Below, piece by piece: positions 35,626-47,257 of a stretch of 64,000 bases of DNA. A program made the position numbers and the translations under genes. This stretch comes from Apostichopus japonicus (taxonomy: Eukaryota > Echinodermata > Holothuroidea > Aspidochirotida > Stichopodidae): assembly GCF_037975245.1 (NCBI RefSeq), contig NC_092562.1:6547501-6611500 (forward strand), written 5' to 3'. The notes below the pieces were generated by a model. That model saw nothing but the letters and a program-made list of their open reading frames with translations. It was not told the origin of the DNA and did no database searches. Each line of letters begins with the position of its first letter. Position 1 is the stretch's first letter.

Positions 35626-36504
35626 GAAGGATATGGCAAGCCGTTATAACATTTACCTCATGCGGAGAAGTGGTTGGTCTGGGGGCAATGTTTACATGGT
35701 ACCACATCTTGTGGAACTTCTACTACTAGTACCACTGATTGGTGGTATGTCGTGTTGTAGTCGTTCCCTTGTCCTCAAAAGTGCCCTTCAGTGCATCAGC
35801 AACAGTTTGCAAGGATTGATTGGCTGGCTGCATTTACCAAATGTCTAACGTTCAGACTCAGTGATAAACAAAGCTTTGCTTCATTTGCTAAGTATGGTGT
35901 TATGTTCGTATATACACAACGAAAGCTGGATAAGTATCGCAGAATGGGGGAATGGCCGCAAATGGTTACGTAACTAGTACGTCTTGAACGTAACTCTATA
36001 GGTCTCGCATCAAAATTAATTGTTCCATTGACTTACACACTAAACTCATCACTTTCAAGACCTGCCAAAGCATAGATAGAAGTTTTCATCTGGATATCCT
36101 ACCCACCACATGATAGCTGTGTTCTAGTGGCCTATCATGGCACTTGCAAACTTCCATATCATGACCGTTTAGATTTTGAGCTAGAAGAGGAGCAAGTTTA
36201 TCACACTGAACCCTTCCATATGCTCGTTCGGAGTAATATCAACTTTTAACCAAAGATTTTTAAAATGGTTTACATCACCTTCGATCCTCCCTATTTTCAA
36301 ACTATCTGTACTTAAAATTATGCTCTTTCATATAAAGGCAGAAAAAACGATGAAAAAGGTACTTTTACCTCTTTTCTGACAATGGTAAACCTATTGAGCG
36401 GATGAGCACGTGGTGAGGTACCTAAAATAGTATACAGAGTCGGACTTCGCGGCAAGTACAGTGACGCAATGAGTAGCATATACTGATTGACCAATCACAT
36501 TTCA

Positions 36505-36860
36505 CTTAAGCGTAATTCTATTTCACTTAAGTAAAATGCAATTTAGCTTAAGTGAAATTGAAAAGCCATTTTGCTTAAGTAGAATAGCATTTAACTTAAG
36601 TAGAATTGAATTTTACTTAAGCAGAATTGCATTTTACTTAAGCAGAATTGTATTTTACTTAAGTAGAATTGTATTTTACTTAAGTAAAATACGATGTAGA
36701 CAAAAACCGTTTGAACTTAAGCTAATATGAATTCCACTTAAGTGGAATACAATTAAGCTTAAGTAAAATGCAATTCTACTTAAGTGCAATTCATTTCACT
36801 TAAGCTTAATTGTATTCTACTTAAGTGGAATTAATTCTACTTAAGTAGAATAGAGAGGTA
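36505..36860. repeat. ACTTAAGT palindrome field, right
   Basis: Same palindrome type as the left field, in inverted arrangement. The frame at 36536-36730, with repeated FYLSRI, arises only from this repeat. Confidence 0.95.
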
Positions 36861-37264
36861 AATGTTAAAACGGCTTGCCATAGTGACCAGCCTGTTCATT
36901 ACACTGGCCATTCATAAAACGCACATGTTTGCTCAGAATCTTAATGCAGTTCATAGTTAGTGGGTTTGCGATATCACATTGCACATGATAGTACCAGGGA
37001 TTATTCCATAACAACTCCCTGATCGTACGACGGTACGTTCGACAGCGAAGCCTTCTGTACCGTAATTGCTCACTTCTTCACATTTCAAGGTTATTAGTTT
37101 GGAACGTTAGCCGGTGTGTTACGTAAGCAGTTTGCCAAACCTCGAAAAGAAACGAACGTCTGAAAGTCATTTGCACAGCTCAAATTTCCTGCGATCTACC
37201 GCAAGTGCCTATTGAAATCTGTAAGGCAGGTAAACTGTTACGTCAATGGTGCAGGGCGCATTTC

Positions 37265-37720
37265 ACTCAATTGTATATTTTTTTTAGAGAATATATATAT
37301 TTTTCTCTTAGAGAATATATATATTTTTTCTCTTAGAGAATATATATATTTTTGCTCTTAGAGAATATACATATTTTTTCTCTGAGAGAATATATATATT
37401 TTTACTCTTAGAGAATATATATATTTTTCTCTTAGAGAATATATATATTTTTCTCTTAGAGAATATATATATTTTTACTCTTAGAGAATATATATATTTT
37501 TCTCTTAGAGAATATATATATTTTTTCTCTTAGAGAATATATATATTTTTCTCTTAGAATATATATATTTTTTCTCTTAGAAAAAATATATATTTTTTCT
37601 CTTAGAGAATATATATATTTTTCTCTTAGATAATATATATATTTTTTTCTCTTAGAGAATATATATTTATTTTTTCTCTTAGAGAATATATATATCTTTG
37701 GCATAGAAACATATAATTTT
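37265..37720 (-). repeat. AT-rich hairpin array, right side of the foldback
   Basis: Tandem 24-27-bp units of TCTTAGAGAATATATATATT type. The minus-strand frame with repeated YIFSKRK and YSLREK is a product of the repeat, not a gene. Confidence 0.9.
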
Positions 37721-38055
37721 TGTGTAAGTGTATATATCTTTACAGAATACTTATTGTTAGATAATATATTATTATAAACATATATACAAATATGTCTAAA
37801 ATGTATTTTTGAAGTTAACCATGTATATATTTCGCAAGTACAGCATATATATATATATTTGTACGTAATATATTCCGCTTTCTCGCGCCATAATGTACTT
37901 CCATTCATACTCTTTAACATGCAAGCCACAAAAAAAAAATGATCATGATTGATAACAGGTCAAAAACGATGTTCTCCTGCTGCTTTTCGGCACTTTCCAC
38001 GAAGAAGAAGAATCGGGCGAATGGATAAAGACTCTAATAGGAGTATGCCACCTTA

Positions 38056-38560
38056 AGGTAGCATACGCCCATTAAAAGCCCCATTGACTTACACACTAAA
38101 TCACAAAATGTGGTCCCTAAGTCTAGATAAAAGTTCTCACTAGCTAAACGCTACCCATCACTGGATAGCTGACAAGTTGGCCTTTCGTGCATGGCATCAT
38201 CAATTTTCCGTATCACGACCGTGCATATTTTTTGCTATCCGAGCCGGAAGTTTTCGTCACTTCTAAACAAACCTCTTCACTAAAACTACTCAAACAACTC
38301 AAACAAACCTCTTCACTCAGTAGTAAACGATTTTCCAAGGCTGCTCCTGGGAGACCTAAAGGGGTCGAAAATTGCCTCAATTGACCCAATTTTTGCACCG
38401 CATGTAATTTCTATTCATGCTCTTCAACATGCAAGTCACAAAAAATAGATCATGATTGATAACAGGTCTAAAAAGATGTTCTCCTGCTGCTCTTCGGAAC
38501 TTTCCCTGAAGGAGAACAATCGGGCGGATGGATATAGACTCTAACAGGAGTATGTCACCT
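38056..38560 (+). repeat. Intact copy of the dispersed repeat (empty site)
   Basis: Starts GGTAGCATACGCCCATT and ends AGGAGTATGTCACCT. It is continuous across the position (about 38400, GCATGTAATTTC) where its neighbour carries the foldback element. A short internal duplication (AACAAACCTCTTCACT) occurs at 38266 and 38304. Confidence 0.85.
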
Positions 38561-39346
38561 AAAGCCACCCATCCAACTGGTGGTGCTTTGCTGTACGGCA
38601 AGAAAGGACCGGCGTGTAATACAAACACTACGTCTTTCACATAACTGAAGTGATAAAGTTGACATCAATTACTCGATATGGTGATATATCATGTACCACA
38701 TTCGGTGCCAAAATCGTCAAAATGTGGCAGTGCACTTCAATTCTACATGTAATTCTTAGGAAGCGATAGTAGAAGCAATTGCATAGGAATTTTAATACTT
38801 TACTAATGTCGTCTGCTCAGCTGCTGTATTGGTATTCACTGGACCCTGGTTATAGTTAGCCTACGCCCCTACACCGGCTACGTGCGACTTTCCTTTCGGA
38901 TGCGACATGACTACAGCCTAATGACAACAATTATCACCATCTCAGTTTATTTCAAACTGTATCCCTAACGATAGACCCATATGCCAGAATAACATGGGAT
39001 GACGGTTATGATGTCCTGGGCTTACAATTCAATACTAGCTGGAAAATTGGCTTAGCCTAACTTAGACCTATGTATGTAGCCGTGCCCTTGGTCCAAGTTA
39101 GCCTAGGTCATAAGTTAAGCCTAGAATATTTCAGTCTATTAACATATCTAGAATTGTACAAATATTCAAACACATCCTCCATTTGCAATATATTCCCAAC
39201 ACTGTAAACGTGGCGAAAGGGCAGTATAGCAGTATAGGCCTAACCAGTAATCTGAGTTTTGAAGTAGGCCAAAACCTGTAACTTCTGGACAGTAACGTTA
39301 TAGGTAATTTGCCTAAGTTGACCCAACTATGATTTTAAGGTCTAAT
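38561..39346. other. Gene-free interval
   Basis: No coding region, repeat or RNA gene recognised. Confidence 0.4.
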
Positions 39347-39500
39347 CAAGGGCGGCGGAACCGGGGGGCACAGGGGGCACGTGCCCCCACTTTTCCTCAG
39401 GGTAAAAAATTGACCTTTTTCTACATAAAAATTGTACCCTTGATCACCTTATTAGGTCAGAGATATTTCAGTAAGAGATCTAATCCTAATTTAGAACTAT

Positions 39501-40042
39501 CAGGGGCGTAGCCAGTATGCAGCACTGTAGACCCGGGCCCATCGTTGATTAACAGACTTTATATGTATACAGCTGCAGCACTTCGTTGCCCCAGTGTTGT
39601 TGTAACGATCGGCGTTCCAAGGTCCAAAACAGCCTTTTCGATAAACATTTACTAGCTACAGTTGTATCAAAGACAATTACTGGCTAATGGCTATAGTTGT
39701 AACAAAGACATTTCTGGCCTTTCTTTGTATCTACAAGTATCAGAAGTTGAAAAGTAAGGCTACTCTGTACATGTACCTTGCTAATTTTAAATACATTATG
39801 TAGTATTGAATTACACACTATTTTATTTGTTTTGGGGTTCAAAGTGATATTGAATGAGGCGTCTCAAGTTAGCAAGAGGCCACGGGGAACCAGAATGAAC
39901 ACTAGGGAAGTGCCGTTTCCGGCCATCTGGGGGGGGGGGTTTGTAAAACCAAAATTTGTATGGGACTCTCCACGCCAACCGATGGTGGCGCTCCGCTCAG
40001 ATAGTCGTGCATACAACTTTGCAAATCCTGGCTACGCCCCTG
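39501..40042. mobile_element. Nested 542-bp element, 5-bp target duplication
   Basis: Ends CAGGGGCGTAGCCAG and CTGGCTACGCCCCTG are perfect 15-bp inverted repeats, flanked by ACTAT (39496-39500 and 40043-40047). The uninterrupted site is visible at the matching point of the first hAT copy (about 6748). It carries the shared CACGCCAACCGATGGTGGCG module near 39970. The size and 5-bp duplication fit hAT5-type non-autonomous elements. Confidence 0.9.
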
Positions 40043-40085
40043 ACTATTAATGAATTTCTGTGGGTCAAACTCAAAGCTATTTCGA

Positions 40086-41021
40086 AATTTTTTAAGCTCT
40101 TAACAAGAAAAACTTATCTTGAACAATGCAATTATACATGAAACAGAAAACGTTAAGTTCCTTGGAGTTCAACTTGACCCACTCTTAAGCTGGAAAACCC
40201 ACATTGATTATATTTGTACTAAAGTGTCTAAGACGATTGGCATTCTTTATAAAATTAGGTTTCAGGTTCCTCATCAGGTATTGTTATCCCTTTATTATAC
40301 ATTGGTTTATCCTCATCTTTCGTACTGTAATATTCTCTGGGGCAATGCGCATACTGTTCATCTGAATAGACTATTTGTGCTCCAAAAGAAGTTGATACGA
40401 CTGATTAGCAAATCAGATTATCTTAGTCATACTACTCCTATTTTTAAGAATTTAGGTATCTTAACAGTTTTTGACATATATCAACTCCAACTTGGAAGCT
40501 TTGTTTTTAAATATCTTCATGATTTACTTCCACCTCCGTTTAAGTCTTTTTTTAATTTAAATAATCAACTCCATAGTTATAACACTAGACACTCAACTGC
40601 CATTCATTTGGATTACCCACGATTAGTTTTAAATACTAAGTCTGTAAGATTTACTGGTGCCACATTTTGGAATACTCTAGAACCCAAACTTAAAAAATCA
40701 CCAACCTTATCAATATTCATAAAGCAACTGAAGCTATATTTGTTAAACAATGATTTGTAATATATGCGTTAAAGTTATCACATTTAATAATGCTACTTAT
40801 GCTTCCCGTTTGGGAAGTGGGGGAGGGGGGGGGGGGGGTAGTTAGCGTATTGTATATAATTTGTTCATGGTGAATCTGCACTTTATGAGTGTATAAGCGT
40901 AGCTTTTTCAGATTTTCCATGCTTTTTTTCTTTCTTTGACATTGGTATTATACATTATTGTGAATGTAATTGTAAAAAAGAAAAAAAGTGAAATAAACGA
41001 AACGAAACGAAACGAAACGAA
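40086..41021 (+). mobile_element. 5'-truncated non-LTR retroelement
   Basis: Inserted in the hAT copy. It encodes the C-terminal part of a reverse transcriptase (see 40119-40760), then a 3' UTR with a G-run near 40830 and a tail of GAAAC units (about 40996-41021). 5' truncation with a short-unit 3' tail is typical of CR1/L2-group retroelements. Confidence 0.8.
40119..40760 (+). pseudogene. Non-LTR reverse transcriptase C-terminal fragment
   Basis: A 213-codon open frame. The landmarks are VKFLGVQLDPLLSWKTHID, IGILYKIRFQVPHQVLLSLY, NILWGNAH and VLQKKLIRLI, which form the conserved thumb region downstream of the YxDD box in CR1/L2/Daphne-type elements. It ends with ATFWNTLEP and a basic tail. 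The catalytic palm is missing, so it is non-functional, but the uninterrupted frame suggests a fairly recent insertion. Confidence 0.85.
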
Positions 41022-41325
41022 ATAGACTCTTATTTGGCAGATTCCTACTATAGCATGCAATTACTGTAGCATGATTTCACCTCATTTTGTCTCGAAAGAA
41101 AACTTGTTCCTTGTTCCCAATTTGCACATTGGATATTGCAGTGCTAGTATGCATATTTCCCTGGGGGGGGGGGGGGCGTTGGAGTGATGTTTATACACAA
41201 ATAAGATAATACAATAAGAGTTAGAAAGGGTACTAAATATCAAGCTGCATCAGTCCAATCGAATTTCTGCAAAGTGTCGTTTGACGTTGGTGCCCCCCAG
41301 ATTAAAAGTGCTTTCACCGCCCTTG

Positions 41326-42348
41326 GGCCTAATGATATTCACTAACCATTTTCGGTCAAAGCTTTACTTTGTATGCAAAACGACACATTCAAGCCACTAT
41401 TCTTGCTAACATCTCATCCTCTGATGACTGTGACTGAATTTAGACATGCATCAAACATTTTGGACTCTCACTTCATTAGGTGGGATCTGTTATCCAGCAT
41501 AAACTACTATCCTCTGTGCAACATTAACATTAAACTGAGAACCGTATGCACAGACCAATATGGAAGTATTACACAAAAGTGGGTGTGTGTACGAAGGGGG
41601 GGGGGAGGGGGGCTCAAAGGTTGCTTTTTCACGGCATTTGCTAGGGACAACTATGACACTTTCAGAGTGGGGCACTAAAATAATACAAGCAAGAAAAATG
41701 TTTGCTATGTGCCTCACAGATTCCGGAAATGACACTTGCATCAAATACTCCTCTCGCTCGAGTCTATAGAGGCGCAAACAAAGTTTTCAAAGTTGGTTCT
41801 TAGTTCAGGAGTATAATACTTACCACTCTGGTCGCCATGACATGTCTATGCTGTGCAAGTACACCTACTCTTTCGAAAAAAACGGGTTAAATGCAATTCA
41901 ATTTCAAAGTCGAATGCACATAGTATGTAGACAGACGTACACATTATATGGCTTTTTGCCGTACAACGTAAAGCGCCCTCACATTTTCTAGGGTTCACTC
42001 ACTGGATACACTGTGTTAGCGTTCTTCCTATTGAAGGTCGATTCGGGTGGGAGGGCAGGTTCAATTGAGAAAGAGCGCTGCAGTCTGATTTGTTATTGGT
42101 CCGGTTATTCAAATCGTGAAAATAACACACCATAAAGAAATTATGTGTTTGGCGACCACGTCGAAATGCGCTTTGTCAATGATCATTCAACGCGATTGCA
42201 CTAAAAAGGAAAGAAAGAATAAAAAGGAATGTTCTTGGATGCGTACGGTACATATAGGCTACTGTGAACAGTGAGCTATATCACCGGTGTTCACGTTGCA
42301 AATATTTAGGTGCCTTTCTATATTGTCAATTGCAGGACCGAATGAGCT
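41326..42348. other. Upstream region of gene 2
   Basis: No coding region recognised; G-runs near 41600. The promoter of gene 2 should be here. CATATAGGCTACTGTGAACAG and a possible acceptor TTGCAG just before the start (about 42334) were seen, but no promoter element can be assigned. Confidence 0.35.
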
Positions 42349-42977
42349 ATGCTAAGTCTTGGGATAAAGCAAAGTTTTGCATCTCTTCATAGAGTTGTAG
42401 GACAACATTACGTTCGGCGGTCATTTGCATTATCAATGCAGGGATATCAGTTTGGTGAATTGCCATATTCGAAGTCCAATGTATCTTCGAAGCCGCTTCA
42501 CCGGCGTTACAAGTCTGTAGGAAGCTCGGAAGTTCATGAAGACATCAGTCCATCACTGTACTACGACAAAGATCTGGGTTATCTTCCACTCTGGAATCAA
42601 TTACCGGCAGCATGTAAAATTGAATCTGTTGCATTGCAACAAGAGTTTCTAGAGGTTGTCTTCGCCGATCAAGTACGTTGCCGTTATCCATTAGAGTGGC
42701 TAAGAGACATATGTAGATGCCAAAACTGCTTCAACCATATCACTCATAACAAGCGTACCCCTCTGGTGCCTTACCCTCCCAAAGCACGAGATATTGAAAT
42801 CTCTCAAAATGGAGATGCAATCCTCCTGCGATGGCAAGACGGTCACGAAAGTAGCTATGCAAGCAAAATTCTTCTTTTCCAATATCTTCATTCTGTGAAT
42901 ACCAGAGGGAACGATATTGTCATCGATGCGGAACTGGTGCATTGGGACGCGAATATTTCCGAGGACCGTTTTAGAAG
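42349..42977 (+). CDS. BBOX1-like: Gene 2 exon 1: presequence and zinc domain
   Basis: ATG at 42349. WLRDICRCQNC gives the zinc cysteines and DGHESSY the histidine, 39 residues apart, as in human BBOX1. It ends inside an arginine codon, donor AG|GTACGA. An ATG at 42342 is out of frame. Confidence 0.92.
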
Positions 42978-45900
42978 GTACGAATTGTGGTTATATCATA
43001 TAGGCCTTGGCTTACTTACTACTTGTAACATAAAACTTTCCATTCAAATTACGTAACTAATCATATAGCAAGTTTGATAACTGAAAGTTGATAGAAATTC
43101 AAATATCGTAAGAATGTTTTCTGATGATACAAACATTTATTCTACAGTCAGCTTAGATAAATGATAGAGCATTCCTGTAACATGATGTTTACAATTTGCA
43201 ACAGTGGTTTCAAGAGCGGCAGTTTTTCTTTAATACTTGTAAATTTAATGTTATGTATGTTGGAAGGAACAATTAACATTATTTCTCATGGTGATAGTGA
43301 CACTATATATCACCTATTGGCATATAGCGGAAGTGAAGTATAAATCGGGAGGGGGGGGGGGTATTTCATGTTTCCTTAATATTTAGCAGCACAATTCTAC
43401 CAAGGTGAACAAAGCAAACAGCATGCTGCATGCTGCATCCTCTTTAACTCTAGATGCTACTTTATTTATGGGTCATTCCGTGTCAAATCACGGATGAATG
43501 TTGCTGCACCCTCTCCAAAAATCATTTAAATTAAGTGAACTAAATCAGTAGCAGACAGTACATTTGCAAATAGAATTTGTTTATATGACATTGAAATCTG
43601 CACAGTGTTGAAATGAATGACCTTGAAGTACAATACCCAGGCTCAAAAACATGTGGAATATCAAAACAGGCAAATCGTTTTATGTAGAAATCCCAAACTT
43701 TGAGGATTTTTCATTTCAAATAAGGCAAAATACCCTCCTGAAATTTTTTGAACAAACAGGTTGGTACTATATCTCTTCCAGAAAAAGGAATCAGATTTTT
43801 TTCAACATGATTCGTTTTGAGTTATTGGCAATCAAAGACGACCTCTTTTGTACATCAGAGCAACTTTGCAACCCCATAAATTAATATTGAGAAATGCTAG
43901 AACCCTGAAATTTGGTAAGGTGTAAGAACTTTACACTTATAATTAAAGTATGAAACCTTGACAGTTCTTACATGATTACTTTGGTAAACAATTGGCATCA
44001 AAACCACTTCCTCATGCTGAATCGCAGCATGACATAGTAACTTTGCACAACTTGCAAATATATTATAGGAAAGCACTGTAATAATTATTTTGTATATTTT
44101 GTACTAAAGGTTTAATAACCTCTGAAAGAATAAAGTACCCTGAAGCAAAGGTTTAGGAGCAATGTATCACTATAAATTGCAAATTGTTAAGTGAAAAATA
44201 TCAAAATCGAATATTTTGACACCTTTAAGTTGACCTAACTTCCACTAGGCAATGTTTTTATAAAGTTTATTATGTTCCTTTTCTTTGAGATAGACTCTAT
44301 AGGAGTCTGTAATAGAAAGGTAGTAGGATGTTTGATTGCAGAGAAATGAGACCTCAAAAATCAAGAAAATGCCCAAATGCCACGATGGCGACAAACTGCG
44401 GAATTTCAAAGTGTGATAATTCGGCCAGTTGTGAAGCAATGCAACTGAAAGTTTCAGAAGATGCATATTGCATGGTGTTTCAAGCAAACAATAAACTTGG
44501 GAATTTTTAAAAGATGTCGAACTACAACATACTCCAAAATTTGGTGATTTCATATGGAATCACCCTTCGTTATATAGAAAGCACTTGTGTGCCCAAATCT
44601 GGAATATTGTAATGTTATTTGGTTCCCACATTATAACAAAGGACATACACAGTATTGATCTGTGTTCAACATAGAGCTACACATCTTGCGATTAGTCTGG
44701 AGAAGTATGATTATTGTGACAGATTACGTGCACTCAAGTTAGCTACATTAGCATGCAGAAGTTAAGAGAGGTGATCTAATTCAAACTTATTGGCTTGTTC
44801 ATGGGTTGGAGGATATTAAGTATGGCAAACTAGAGGGCAGAGCTACAAGATTGTCAAGAAGCATTGTAAGTCAAATACACGTCTCAACTATTATAAGCAA
44901 CAACAAAAACTCATTAGGCAAGCCGACATTTTACTCCATTCATTTTCAGGTAAGTGTTTCCACGTCATGATGTAAGATAGCCTATTCCTTGTTGCATTGT
45001 TTTCAGTGCTTACTACCATAACAACTCCCTGCTCCGAGCTGGTGTTCAAAGTTGAACAACATCGAGTTTGACGTGCGCTGAAATAGTGTTCAGTTCAATT
45101 AGGGACATCGTGTTCAACGTTCGTTTACTTAACCTCGCTTGATGTGATACAGTTTGTTGTTCAGTTTATTATCAAGGGATCTATGCCAATGTCATTTAAT
45201 CCATTGTTCATACATTTGTCGATAAGTAGCAAGGTTATGCACGCCTATAGATAACTCAGCAACACACTTTGAAGCGTATCACCTACAATAGCTCGCTGAT
45301 ACACCACTGGTCGTATAGCAAACATATATACACACACTATATAGGCAGTACTTCAATAGACCGGCATATACCTACAACTATCGATATAACGATCTATTAC
45401 GTAACAACATCACATTCACCGGTATTTTTTAACGTGTCTAGATATGTTAACAGTGACGTCACGATACGTTCTTCCTCTGAATAAAGAGCAACAGAGTACT
45501 TTGCCGGAACATTCGTACTTCCAAATTACTATAGAGCGGACTGCGAGAAGAAGTAAAGCCATATTTTACAGTATTAGTCTAAGATTCTTTAATAGAATAG
45601 TCCAGCTCTCTTTGATATGTCAAAGAGGAACATAACCTATAAGCATTCTGGTGAAATTGCATTCAATTCTTATGCACCGTTTTTTTATAGATATTGACAG
45701 TTGCAGTTGCCACCTTTCGTACCAAAAGTGAACTTGGAGCAAACAGGTGTGACGTCATTGTTGCACACTCATAAATAAAGTTTTGTTTTCCTTTGAAATT
45801 TACGTCTAATTTTACACTCCTCAATTATATGCATCCATAATGTGAATGTACCATAGGTATTGGTATTTCACATTCCCTTTAGACAAACTAGTAATCCTAT

Positions 45901-46668
45901 TCAATGCAAGGTCAAATCAATAGACTTAAAAATAATGAAAATACAAAACATTGTTTGTCAGTGTGCAACTATGACATCACACCTGTTTGCTTCAAGTTCA
46001 CGTTTGGTAGGTCTGTCAATATCTCCAAAGCGGTACATAGGACTTGAATGACAATTTCACCAGAATACTTAGATTAAGTTTCCCCTTGAACATATCAAAT
46101 AAACACTTTGACCTGGACTATTCTTTTAATTGTCAATACAAGCAGGTTAAGATAGCCCTGATACCAATAGGTACAGGAATGGGAATAGGAATAGGCCTTT
46201 TACGAGTGATTTATAGTCATCATGTTTTACCCCATACGACTTTACCTAAACATATATTTATATATATATATATATACAGTGGCGTAGGAAGGTACTTTTG
46301 AGTGGGGGGGCTGAAGACGGATGGCCGGCCTGGGGGAGGGGTCTAAGGGGAGGGGGTGTCCCCCTCCCCTTTGGATTTTTTTTGCATTTCCAGGTGGCCT
46401 CAGATGCAATTTGGTGCAATATATAGCACACTTCAACCCACCCACTCCATTTTGTATATAATTTTGCATTTTCACCTGGCCTTAGATGCAATTTGGTGCT
46501 CTAAATGAGATTTTTTTCTCATTTGGAAATGAAAAAGGGGTTTTCTGACTTGCGAAGCGGGGGGGCGGAATGATACTTCCGCCCCTCCACATTTTTCACT
46601 GGGGGGCTGGCGCCCCCCCAGCCCCCCGGTTCCTACGCCCTTGTATATATATATATATATAAATATAA

Positions 46669-46743
<75 letters not shown>

Positions 46744-47192
46744 AATATATATTTATATATATATATATATAAATTTATATTTATATATATGTTTAGGTAA
46801 AGTCGTATGGGGTAAAACATGATGACTATAAATCACTCGTAAAAGGCCTATTCCTATTCCCATTCCTATACCTATTGGTATCAAGGCTTATAAATATATA
46901 TAAATGAAAATCGTAATGAGTTGGAAAATCAAGAACAGTGAAAAAACTTTCAGCCTCCACCGGGATTCGAACCACGGGCCTCCCGCTCTGTACGCGGACA
47001 CCCTAACCACTAGGCTATGGACGCTGATTGTATGTCCAGAGGTTCGAAACCGGTAAGGAAGATCGTAATTCCACTGTAGGCGTTTGTCACCTATATCGAA
47101 CAATACTAGTTCTGTTTTTGGTGACATATTTTGCCCTACTCTATAGGGATCAAACATGATGCTATCCAACTCGAAAATCATTTGTGATATTT

Positions 47193-47257
<65 letters not shown>

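Larger units (their letters stand above)
35092..36886. repeat. Inner inverted repeat of the foldback element
   Basis: GTGACTATGGCAAGCCGTTT at 35092 is mirrored by the reverse complement ending at about 36886, followed on each side by the same TTAACATTTACCTCTC segment and the ACTTAAGT palindrome field. A third copy of the ATGGCAAGCCGTT motif lies at 35633. It may be an element nested in the larger foldback. Confidence 0.8.
34497..37892. mobile_element. 3.4-kb foldback element
   Basis: The terminal inverted repeat starts TATGGCGCGAGAAAGCGGAA; the first 32 bp match the right end at 31 positions. Flanked by ATGTAC on both sides (34491-34496 and 37893-37898). The neighbouring unit at 38056-38560 shows the uninterrupted site. 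Inside are AT-hairpin arrays, an inner inverted repeat (35092-36886) and two palindrome-rich domains. A degraded copy of the host repeat lies at 36010-36180. It encodes no recognisable protein. The 6-bp duplication does not assign it to a superfamily. Confidence 0.85.
34196..38050 (+). repeat. Dispersed repeat unit split by the foldback element
   Basis: The left part (34196-34496) and right part (37893-38050) together equal the intact unit at 38056-38560: they share CCGAGCCGGAAGTTTTCGTC, AAAGGGGTCGAAAATTG, and CATGATTGATAACAGGTC. The 3.4 kb between them is the inserted foldback element. Confidence 0.85.
39347..41325 (+). mobile_element. hAT element, second copy, carrying two nested insertions
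   Basis: Starts CAAGGGCGGCGGAACCGG and ends TTTCACCGCCCTTG. The flanks GGTCTAAT (39339-39346) and GGCCTAAT (41326-41333) are an 8-bp duplication with one change. The same family as 6275-8027: both ends align, but the transposase segment is missing here. It contains a MITE (39501-40042) and a truncated retroelement (about 40086-41021). Confidence 0.87.

Noticed and set aside
37456-37929. 157-codon minus-strand frame with YIFSKRK repeats
   Set aside because: Produced entirely by the AT hairpin array of the foldback element.
46895-47045. Functional tRNA gene on the minus strand
   Set aside because: A and B boxes and an anticodon stem are visible, but the T stem is broken and the acceptor stem has a mismatch. 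SINE head preferred.
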